Assembly (NCBI GenBank): GCA_023423775.1
Contig: JAFAEZ010000089.1
Span: 1 to 7,728 of the forward strand
DNA length: 7,728 bases
Direction: 5' to 3'
Source: Pseudomonadota bacterium
GTDB taxonomy: Bacteria; Pseudomonadota; Alphaproteobacteria; Sphingomonadales; Sphingomonadaceae
Below the pieces are notes generated by a model, which saw nothing but the letters and a program-made list of their open reading frames with translations, searched no databases and had not been told where the DNA came from. The translations under genes and the position numbers were made by a program. Of the stretch, positions 1 through 5,096 are shown piece after piece (positions within the stretch are counted from its first letter, which is position 1; every line of letters begins with the position of its first letter).

Positions 1-8
1 CCCATCAT
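1..8 (-). CDS. Probable start of the next Flp/Tad pilus gene (likely cpaC), cut by window edge
   Basis: On the minus strand the cpaB stop TGA (10-8) shares its A with an ATG at 8-6, and a second ATG follows at 5-3. A one-base stop/start overlap is typical of translationally coupled genes. In tad/cpa clusters cpaB is usually followed by cpaC, the outer-membrane secretin, so the identity is inferred from context alone. Only two or three codons are visible. The purine run AGAAG just upstream could be a weak ribosome binding site. Confidence 0.35.
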
Positions 9-820
9 CACTTCTGTGACGTCTGTTGCCGCGCCTGTACCCCGTAGCGGATCACGTTGACGCCGTCGGAACGCTTGGCCGCCTGTTCCTCGACCGGGCT
101 CTCCACGGCCTTGGCATCGGCGATGCTCCGCAGCGCGAGCTGGAGCGTGCCGCCCTGTCGCGCCGCCGACAGCGTGGCGACCTGGTCGGGCTTGAGCTCG
201 AGCGTGACGGTCTTGCCGATCACGGCGGTCTGGCCGTCCTTCTCCTTCGGCGCCTGGTCGATCGCGAGCACGCGGATGTTGGTCAGGATGACCTCGGACA
301 GGATGAGGTCGTTGCCTGCGGTCGCGCCGTTGGCGTCGGGATTCTTCAGGCGTCGGGTCAGCACGATGTCGACGCGGTCGTTCGGCAGGATGAAGCCGCC
401 GGCGCCAGTTTCGGCTGAAATTTCGGTGGAGACGGCCCGCATGCCGGAGGGCAGGATCGCGGCCATGAAGCCGGAGCCTTCGGCCCGGACCAGCTTCTGC
501 TCGCGGATCGGCTCGCCCTGCATCAAGGGCACGCGCGCGATCGAGCCGGCGATCTGGGTTTGCGCCTCGGGCCTGCTATCACGGCGGATGAAGGCGTTGC
601 TCGCAGTCGCCGCCGGCCAGGTCTGCCATTGCAGGTCCTCGGGCTTGACGGCCTGGCCGAGCCCGATGTCGTTCTTCGCGATCAGGACCTCGACCGTCGG
701 CAGGTTCTCGGCGACAGGCAGAACCGGAGCGGGCGCGTTCTGATAACCGCTCGCCAGATAGGCAGCGACGCCGCCGGCGCCCAGTGCGATGACGAGAACG
801 ACAATGCGTGCGGTATTCAT
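8..820 (-). CDS. cpaB: Flp/Tad pilus assembly protein CpaB (RcpC family)
   Basis: A 270-residue inner-membrane-anchored periplasmic protein of the Flp (type IVb, Tad) pilus machine, thought to act with the CpaC secretin in pilus assembly and surface adhesion. Visible parts: one N-terminal hydrophobic segment (about residues 5-24), a Pro/Ala-rich link, an SAF-type domain (about 43-110, starting PTVEVLIAKNDIGLGQAV) and the RcpC/CpaB domain (about 118-235, with MRAVSTEI, GFILPNDRVDIVLTRR and KTVTLELKPDQV). Length fits the family, usually about 260-300 residues. The ATG at 820-818 is preceded by a purine-rich AAGAGTAGAAG. The stop overlaps the next gene's probable start, so cpaB looks like the first gene of the visible pilus transcript. 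No Flp pilin or prepilin peptidase gene lies upstream in this window. Identification is firm at family level; the role is from the family. Confidence 0.93.
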   Translation of the reverse strand: MNTARIVVLVIALGAGGVAAYLASGYQNAPAPVLPVAENLPTVEVLIAKNDIGLGQAVKPEDLQWQTWPAATASNAFIRRDSRPEAQTQIAGSIARVPLMQGEPIREQKLVRAEGSGFMAAILPSGMRAVSTEISAETGAGGFILPNDRVDIVLTRRLKNPDANGATAGNDLILSEVILTNIRVLAIDQAPKEKDGQTAVIGKTVTLELKPDQVATLSAARQGGTLQLALRSIADAKAVESPVEEQAAKRSDGVNVIRYGVQARQQTSQK

Positions 821-892
821 ACGCTTCTACTCTTACGCGGGGCACTCGGACCGCACCTGGCGGGTTCCCCGTGTCGATGAGTAGGGAGTAAA

Positions 893-898
893 AGTATA
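893..898 (-). promoter_or_regulatory. Candidate -10 element for cpaB
   Basis: On the minus strand the bases read TATACT, 5 of 6 matches to TATAAT, in a locally AT-rich patch (888-900), 72 bases before the cpaB ATG. No good TTGACA-like -35 lies 16-18 bases upstream; that place is taken by ATCACATTC (924-916). An activator-dependent promoter would fit, but this is inference from one hexamer. Confidence 0.28.
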
Positions 899-947
899 AG
901 GGGTGTTGCGAGACTGAATGTGATGGCCGGTCACGCCGCGGGTTTTC

Positions 948-1061
948 GGCGGATGGTGAACGCGGCGTTATTGGGTCGGCCAGCGGCCCCGTAGTTTCAC
1001 GCAAGCCAGCTCGTTCGTTCGCACGACGCGCGCGGCGTCATGGTGAACGGATGGTTAGTGG
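948..1061. repeat. Degenerate direct repeat with CtrA-like spacing upstream of cpaB
   Basis: Two copies of one pattern, about 87 bases apart (948-974 and 1034-1061): GGCG, then ATGGTGAACG (exact in both, 953-962 and 1040-1049), then four variable bases, GTTA, one base and TGG. Read on the minus strand each copy is NTAA, 7 bases, TTCACC (971-955 and 1058-1042). This is the architecture of the alphaproteobacterial CtrA box (TTAA, N7, TTAA) with two mismatches per site. A pilus gene is a sensible CtrA target, but the mismatches keep this a candidate only. Confidence 0.3.
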
Positions 1062-1106
1062 TGTGGGCGCTGGAGGGGTGGCCCGCTCATGAGATGGAAG
1101 CCACGC

Positions 1107-1125
1107 GCGACACTAAAGGTGTCGC
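1107..1125. repeat. Perfect 7-bp inverted repeat, part of a hairpin cluster
   Basis: Arms GCGACAC (1107-1113) and GTGTCGC (1119-1125) with a 5-base loop TAAAG. Its right arm overlaps the left arm of the next hairpin (1121-1146), so the two structures would compete in one transcript. Confidence 0.55.
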
Positions 1126-1146
1126 CCCGGCCTTCGCCGGGACGAC
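1121..1146. repeat. REP-like palindromic element
   Basis: Arms GTCGCCCCGG (1121-1130) and CCGGGACGAC (1137-1146) pair with a single mismatch around the loop CCTTCG. From general knowledge, GC-rich palindromes with a central CCGGCCTTCGCCGG core are very common between genes in Bradyrhizobium and Rhodopseudomonas. The repeat-family assignment is from memory and was not checked against a genome. Confidence 0.5.
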
Positions 1147-1175
1147 GTTGGAGAGAGATCACGAACGCTCCAACG
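1146..1175 (-). terminator. Hairpin just after gshB, possible end of the rsmI-yraN-gshB transcript
   Basis: A perfect 8-bp stem, CGTTGGAG (1146-1153) and CTCCAACG (1168-1175), with a 14-base loop, begins 15 bases past the gshB stop codon on the minus strand. Two further hairpins follow directly (1121-1146 and 1107-1125). There is no U-tract, so this is not a standard intrinsic terminator. It could stabilise the 3' end or assist Rho-dependent termination. The structure is seen; the function is inferred. Confidence 0.35.
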
Positions 1176-1190
1176 CAATCGCCATAGCCC

Positions 1191-2135
1191 CTACTTCTTC
1201 CGCTTCGCTTCAATCGCGTCCCAGATCTTCGCCGCAACGTCCGGGCCGCCGAGCCGGGCGATGGCGCGGATGCCGGTCGGCGATGTCACGTTGATCTCGG
1301 TGAGGTTGCCGTTGATGACGTCGATGCCGACGAATAGCAGGCCGCGTTCGCGCAGCGCCGGCCCGACGGTGGCGCAGATCTCGCGCTCGCGCGGGGTGAG
1401 CTCGGTCTCCTGCGCAGCGCCGCCGCGCACCATGTTGGAGCGAAGGTCGTCCGCGGCCGGCACGCGGTTCACCGCGCCGGCGAACTCGCCGTTGACGAGG
1501 ATGATGCGCTTGTCGCCGTGCTTCACCTCGGGGATGAATTGCTGGATCACCCAGGGCTCCTTGAAGGTGACCGAGAACATGTCGAACAGCGAGCCGAAAT
1601 TCATGTCCTGCGGCATCACGCGGAACACCGCGGCGCCGCCATGGCCGTGCAGCGGCTTCATCACCACCGCGCCGTGCTTGTCGCGAAAGGCATTGATCTC
1701 GTCGAGGTCGCGCGAGATCAGGGTCGGCGGCATCAGCTGCGGAAAGTTCATCACGAACAGCTTTTCGGGCGCGTTGCGCACCGAGGCCGGATCGTTGACG
1801 ACCAGCGTCTTCGGATGAATCCGCTCCAGGAAATGCGTCGAGGTAATGTAGGCGAGGTCGAACGGCGGGTCCTGGCGGAGCAGCACGACGTCGAAGCCGT
1901 TGAGCGCCTCGCGCCTGGGCTCGCCGAGGGTGAAATGGTCGCCGGGCTCGTCGCGCACGGTGAGGAGCTGAACCGGCGCGACGATCTCGTCCCCGACCAT
2001 CGAGAGCTTGTCGGGCGTGTAATAGGACAGGCCGTGGCCGCGCTTCTGCGCCTCCAGGAGCAGCGCAAAGGTGGAATCGCCCTTGATGTTGATGCGGGCG
2101 ATGGGATCCATCTGGACGGCGACGTTCAGTTTCAT
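1191..2135 (-). CDS. gshB: Glutathione synthetase
   Basis: Joins gamma-glutamylcysteine and glycine with ATP to make glutathione in the cytoplasm, the second step of the pathway. The 314-residue product matches the roughly 315-residue bacterial GshB with its ATP-grasp fold. Visible landmarks: MDPIARINIKGDSTFALL at residues 9-26, RQDPPFD (87-93), NDP (114-116), EKLF (124-127), the glycine-rich ATP loop KPLHGHGG (160-167), the R224-S233 region leading to LRSN, GIDVING (270-276) and EINVTSPTG (280-288). The ATG at 2135-2133 is chosen because homology begins there and GAAAGG (2147-2142) sits 6 bases upstream; an open frame continues to 2201 but only antiparallels yraN code. It is the last gene of the operon, 10 bases after yraN, with the Shine-Dalgarno partly inside the yraN stop. 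The key residues I looked for all appear intact. Confidence 0.97.
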   Translation of the reverse strand: MKLNVAVQMDPIARINIKGDSTFALLLEAQKRGHGLSYYTPDKLSMVGDEIVAPVQLLTVRDEPGDHFTLGEPRREALNGFDVVLLRQDPPFDLAYITSTHFLERIHPKTLVVNDPASVRNAPEKLFVMNFPQLMPPTLISRDLDEINAFRDKHGAVVMKPLHGHGGAAVFRVMPQDMNFGSLFDMFSVTFKEPWVIQQFIPEVKHGDKRIILVNGEFAGAVNRVPAADDLRSNMVRGGAAQETELTPREREICATVGPALRERGLLFVGIDVINGNLTEINVTSPTGIRAIARLGGPDVAAKIWDAIEAKRKK

Positions 2136-2145
2136 GGTCTGCCTT

Positions 2146-2547
2146 TCAGGTCGAGGCGTCGAATGCCGCCAACACATGGCGCGGAAGTGACCGCGGCGCA
2201 ATCAGCATGGCGTCGAATCGCAATTCGAATTCGGCATGCTCGGGATGCGCCACGAGCCAGCCTTGCGCAGCGTTGATGATGCGCTGCTGCTGGCGCGGCG
2301 TCACGGCAAAGGCGGCGTCATCGAGGCTCGCGCGCGCCTTGACCTCGACGAAGGCGATCAGATTGCGGCGGCGCGCCACGATGTCGATCTCGCCATGAGG
2401 CGTGCGATAGCGCTTGGCGAGAATGCGATAGCCCTTGGCCATGAGATAGGCGGCGGCGCGGCTCTCGGCCGAGAGGCCGGTGCGGAACGCGGCGACGCGC
2501 TCGGGCGAGGCGATTTTCGGTTCCGCCGGGACCTCAGTCTTCGCCAT
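2146..2547 (-). CDS. yraN: YraN family protein (UPF0102, nuclease-like fold)
   Basis: A 133-residue protein of the UPF0102 family, close to the 131 residues of E. coli YraN. The family has a restriction-endonuclease-like fold; its cellular role is not settled. The expected acidic pattern is visible: E29 in GLSAES, then GEIDIVA (D55) and FVEVKAR (E68 and K70), resembling a PD-(D/E)XK active site. A Gln/Arg-rich helix follows (PRQQQRI, 85-90). The ATG at 2547-2545 is chosen because upstream in-frame sequence is arginine-rich shadow of rsmI and because the conserved part starts soon after. Its first 14 bases overlap the end of rsmI, and gshB starts 10 bases after it, so translation is probably coupled. 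Confidence 0.93.
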   Translation of the reverse strand: MAKTEVPAEPKIASPERVAAFRTGLSAESRAAAYLMAKGYRILAKRYRTPHGEIDIVARRRNLIAFVEVKARASLDDAAFAVTPRQQQRIINAAQGWLVAHPEHAEFELRFDAMLIAPRSLPRHVLAAFDAST

Positions 2548-3484
2548 TGCCGCCCCGCAGGTCCTTTGCAAGCTCGAGCGCCCGGGCATAGACCTCGCGG
2601 CGCGGCCGGCCCGACAGCGCGACCGCATGCGCCACGGCATCCTTGACGCTGTGCGCGGCGAGCTGCTCGCGCAGCAGGCCGTCCAGCGCATCCGATGTCA
2701 GCAGCTCGGCGTCCGCAGCGGGTGGGGCGATCACCAGCACGAACTCGCCGCGGGTCTCCAGCGCATCAGCGTCGCGCGCCAGGTCGCTCAGTGGTGCACG
2801 CGAAATCTCCTCGTGCAGCTTCGTCAGCTCGCGGCAGATCGCGGCTTCGCGCGTCCCCATGATCTCGGCGAGCTCGGCCAGCGTGTCCTGCACGCGGTTG
2901 CCGGATTCGAACATCACCAGCGTCGCGTCGATGCGGGCGAGCTCGGCAAGGCGCGATTTTCGCGCGGCGGATTTGGCCGGCAGGAAACCCTCGAAGAAGA
3001 AGCGGTGGGTCGGCAGCGCCGCGACCGACAGCGCGGCGAGCACGGAGGATGGGCCGGGCAGCGCATAGACCGCGTGGCCGGCCGCGCAGACCTCGCGCAC
3101 CAGCTTGAAGCCGGGATCGGAGATCAGCGGGGTGCCGGCATCCGAGACCAGGGCGACCGAACCTCCGGCCGCAAGTGCTTCCAGGATTTTCGGGCGCGCG
3201 GCTTCCGCGTTGTGCTCGTGATATTGCTTGAGCTGCGCGGCAATGGCGTAGCGCTCGGTCAGGCGGCGGGTGATGCGGGTGTCCTCGCAGGCGATGACAT
3301 CGACGCCCGCCAGCGTCTGGAGCGCGCGGACCGTGATATCGCCGAGGTTGCCGATGGGGGTCGCGACCAGATGGAGGCCCGGCGCCGCCTTCGGCGCTGC
3401 GAGGCGATGGGCGTCGATGGAGAACCCGCGCGGGGCGGCATCTTGGGCTTCAGGCGTATTTATCGAGGCCGGCTTTGCGCGCAT
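2534..3484 (-). CDS. rsmI: 16S rRNA (cytidine(1402)-2'-O)-methyltransferase RsmI
   Basis: Methylates the ribose of C1402 in the decoding centre of 16S rRNA, using S-adenosylmethionine, in the cytoplasm. The 316 residues carry the family signatures: LHLVATPIGNLGDIT (37-51), CEDTR (66-70), SDAGTPLISDPG (114-125), LPGPSS (142-147), FFEGFLP (163-169), and a C-terminal helix-turn-helix-like part (about 270-310). The first 35 residues are an extra, poorly structured tail; E. coli RsmI is 286 residues. The ATG at 3484 is forced by an in-frame TAA at 3499-3497 and the lack of any ATG or GTG before the first motif, yet no clear Shine-Dalgarno precedes it. It heads the rsmI-yraN-gshB operon and diverges from the lppC-like gene. 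Confidence 0.97.
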   Translation of the reverse strand: MRAKPASINTPEAQDAAPRGFSIDAHRLAAPKAAPGLHLVATPIGNLGDITVRALQTLAGVDVIACEDTRITRRLTERYAIAAQLKQYHEHNAEAARPKILEALAAGGSVALVSDAGTPLISDPGFKLVREVCAAGHAVYALPGPSSVLAALSVAALPTHRFFFEGFLPAKSAARKSRLAELARIDATLVMFESGNRVQDTLAELAEIMGTREAAICRELTKLHEEISRAPLSDLARDADALETRGEFVLVIAPPAADAELLTSDALDGLLREQLAAHSVKDAVAHAVALSGRPRREVYARALELAKDLRGGNGED

Positions 3485-3581
3485 AATGAAGTCAACTTAG
3501 GCACGAACGGCAGGGCTGGGAACCGGCTCCTGGAAAAAGATCGTGCCGAGGCGAGGGGCGAGGTAAGGATTGAGGGGGACT

Positions 3582-3610
3582 GGAATGTGATCCGGCAGGC
3601 ATCACATTCC
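3582..3610. repeat. Perfect 10-bp inverted repeat with 9-base spacer
   Basis: Arms GGAATGTGAT (3582-3591) and ATCACATTCC (3601-3610) are exact reverse complements around CCGGCAGGC. Arm centres are 19 bases apart, close to two helical turns, so it could bind a dimeric regulator; as RNA it is a stable stem-loop. The inner TGTGA and TCACA recall Crp/Fnr half-sites, but they are 11 bases apart rather than 6. It begins 98 bases upstream of rsmI and ends 226 bases before the lppC-like gene. Confidence 0.6.
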
Positions 3611-3621
3611 CCAGAGAATGA

Positions 3622-3664
3622 AGCATCAGCGTCATATTCACGACGGAAACGCCGCCTTGATGCT
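3622..3664. repeat. Second stem-loop in the divergent region
   Basis: Outer arms AGCATCA (3622-3628) and TGATGCT (3658-3664) are exact complements. Inside them GCGT (3629-3632) can stack directly by pairing with ACGC (3649-3652), leaving a 5-base bulge on the right side. It follows the 3582-3610 repeat by 11 bases, giving two adjacent stem-loops. Confidence 0.4.
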
Positions 3665-3713
3665 GGATGATGGACGGGTGGACAGCTAGCCGGAACTCTA
3701 AGGTGCGGCCGCG

Positions 3714-3728
3714 TTAAGCGATCGTTAT
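3714..3728 (+). promoter_or_regulatory. Candidate CtrA box upstream of the lppC-like gene
   Basis: TTAA (3714-3717), 7 bases, TTAT (3725-3728) matches the TTAA-N7-TTAA consensus of the alphaproteobacterial cell-cycle regulator CtrA in 7 of 8 positions. It lies 108 bases before the first possible start codon, beside the AT-rich tract. A GANTC methylation site (GAATC, 3767-3771), the CcrM target often found in cell-cycle promoters, is 38 bases further on. Pattern match only. Confidence 0.3.
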
Positions 3729-3836
3729 CCTTTTGTTTTAGTTAACTATTTGCCGACAATATGCCTGAATCCGCGGCTTGTGTCGCGGAATGAGTGTTGT
3801 GACCGGCTGGCGATCGCTGGTTAGAAGAGAAGCTGC

Positions 3837-5072
3837 ATGGTGGGCCCGCGCGATTTGAAGTCTCCCGTCCAGGGGACCCTGATGTCAGGAGCGACCCGGC
3901 GGAGTGCGCTTGGCCTGCTGCTCGGAACGCCCTTGCTGTCGGCCTGCGCCGGCGTGCAGCAAAGTCTCAGCCAGTTCTCAAACCCTTTCTCCAGTTCTTC
4001 CGCGCCGCCGGCCCAGCCGGCCGGCCCGCCGCAGCAGGGCACCACCGCGGGCACCGGTGGGGTGAAGGTCGCGGTGATCCTGCCGCTCTCGGCCGCCGGC
4101 AATGCCGGCCTTGCGGCGCAATCCATGCGCAACGCCGCCGAGATGGCGCTGGCCGAGTTCCAGAATCCGAACATCCAGCTGCTGATCAAGGACGACAATG
4201 GCAGCCCGCAAGGCGCGCAAGCGGGCGCGCAGCAGGCGGTCGACGAGGGTGCCGAGATCATCCTGGGGCCATTGTTCGCGCAGTCGGTGCCGGCGGTGGC
4301 CCAGGTCGCGCGCACGCGCGGCATCTCGGTGATCGCGTTCTCAACCGATTCCAGCATCGCCGGACGCGGCGTCTATCTGCTCTCGTTCCTGCCGGAGTCC
4401 GACGTCAACCGCATCGTCGAATATTCCGCCAGCATCGGAAAGCGCTCCGTCGCCGTGCTCGTGCCCGACAATGCCTATGGCAATGTCGTCGAAGCCGCCG
4501 TGAAGGCCGCTGTGCCACGGCGTGGCGGGCGCATCATTGCGTTCGAAAAATACGGCGCCGATCGCGCCACCCCGGCGCGGACCGTGGCACAGCAGCTCGG
4601 CAGCGCGGATGCGCTGTTCATTGCCGATGACGGGGATGCCGTGGTGTCGGTGGCGGATGCGATGACGGCGGCGGGCGCGAATTTGCGCAATATCCAGCTG
4701 CTCGGCACCGGGCTGTGGGACAGCCCGCGCGTCTATGCCAGCGCCGCGCTGCAAGGCGGCCTCTATGCCGCGCCGGACCCGGCCGGCTTTCGCGCCTTCT
4801 CCGGCCGCTATCGCACCAAATACGGCGCCGAGCCGATCCGCACCGCGACGCTCGCCTATGATGCGGTCGCCCTCGTCGCCGCACTGGCGCGCACGCAAGG
4901 CACCACGCGCTTCTCACCCGACGTGCTCACCAATCCCTCCGGCTTTGCCGGCATCGACGGCCTGTTCCGCTTCCGGCCCGATGGCACTAACGAGCGTGGG
5001 CTTGCCGTGATGAAGGTGACGCAAGGCGGCGGCGTGGCGGTCGCGGGCTCGCCGAAGAGCTTTGGGGCCTGA
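3837..5072 (+). CDS. LppC/LpoA-like lipoprotein with periplasmic-binding-protein fold (penicillin-binding protein activator family)
   Basis: A predicted exported lipoprotein of 411 residues. It has a signal peptide with lipobox LSAC (Cys at 37), a low-complexity Ser/Pro/Gln linker (about 48-75), then a type 1 periplasmic-binding-protein fold (about 76-400): VKVAVILPLSAAG (76-88), LIKDDNGSPQGA, IILGPLFAQSVPAV (141-154), VIAFSTD, and SVAVLVPDNAYG (204-215). This resembles the C-terminal half of E. coli LpoA, which activates peptidoglycan synthase PBP1A, but the N-terminal TPR half is missing (LpoA is 678 residues). A branched-chain-amino-acid-type binding protein is the alternative, but no transporter genes are near. 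Two starts are possible: ATG 3837, with AGAAGAGAAG upstream, or ATG 3882 (Met16), which gives a normal 21-residue signal peptide. Divergence from rsmI, with yraN nearby, matches the E. coli yraL-yraM-yraN context. Confidence 0.88.
   Translation: MVGPRDLKSPVQGTLMSGATRRSALGLLLGTPLLSACAGVQQSLSQFSNPFSSSSAPPAQPAGPPQQGTTAGTGGVKVAVILPLSAAGNAGLAAQSMRNAAEMALAEFQNPNIQLLIKDDNGSPQGAQAGAQQAVDEGAEIILGPLFAQSVPAVAQVARTRGISVIAFSTDSSIAGRGVYLLSFLPESDVNRIVEYSASIGKRSVAVLVPDNAYGNVVEAAVKAAVPRRGGRIIAFEKYGADRATPARTVAQQLGSADALFIADDGDAVVSVADAMTAAGANLRNIQLLGTGLWDSPRVYASAALQGGLYAAPDPAGFRAFSGRYRTKYGAEPIRTATLAYDAVALVAALARTQGTTRFSPDVLTNPSGFAGIDGLFRFRPDGTNERGLAVMKVTQGGGVAVAGSPKSFGA
3871..3876 (+). promoter_or_regulatory. Internal ribosome binding site that may set a later lppC start
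   Basis: AGGGGA ends 5 bases before the in-frame ATG at 3882. The product from that ATG begins MSGATRRSALGLLLG and has a signal peptide of usual length, while the upstream start adds 15 residues that are unusual before a lipoprotein signal. Both starts have plausible Shine-Dalgarno sequences, so the choice is open. Confidence 0.4.
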
Positions 5073-5096
5073 TCGCCTCGTAGATGGGGAGAGAAC

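Larger units (their letters stand above)
821..1190. other. Intergenic region between gshB and cpaB (370 bases)
   Basis: No credible gene. Short open frames here have no family motif, and none looks like a Flp pilin, which would be about 50-60 residues with a processing Gly and a following hydrophobic stretch. From the cpaB side the stretch holds a candidate -10, the CtrA-like direct repeat and a cluster of inverted repeats next to the gshB stop codon, each listed separately. Confidence 0.7.
3485..3836. other. Divergent intergenic region between rsmI and the lppC-like gene (352 bases)
   Basis: No protein gene is supported; plus-strand frames running through here are antisense extensions of rsmI. 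From left to right it holds a perfect inverted repeat (3582-3610), a second stem-loop (3622-3664), a CtrA-like site (3714-3728), an AT-rich tract (about 3725-3765) and a small 6-bp hairpin (TCCGCG 3770-3775 with CGCGGA 3784-3789). It must carry promoters for both directions. The best but weak plus-strand guess is TTGTTT (3733-3738) with CAATAT (3757-3762), spacer 18. I see no convincing promoter for rsmI. Confidence 0.6.

Noticed and set aside
1040..1294. Small plus-strand gene between cpaB and gshB
   Set aside because: The frame runs through the REP-like palindromes into antisense gshB, has no clear family features and no conserved core.
1518..2276. 252-codon plus-strand open frame opposite gshB
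   Set aside because: Antisense shadow with His/Val/Arg-rich composition and no motif; gshB on the minus strand has all family signatures.
3582..3610. Crp/Fnr binding site
   Set aside because: TGTGA and TCACA half-sites are present but separated by 11 bases; the known consensus needs 6.
2480..3670. 396-codon plus-strand open frame opposite rsmI and yraN
   Set aside because: It is fully antisense to rsmI, rich in Arg/Gly/Gln, lacks any motif, and exists because high GC at third positions suppresses stops. RsmI on the other strand is unmistakable.
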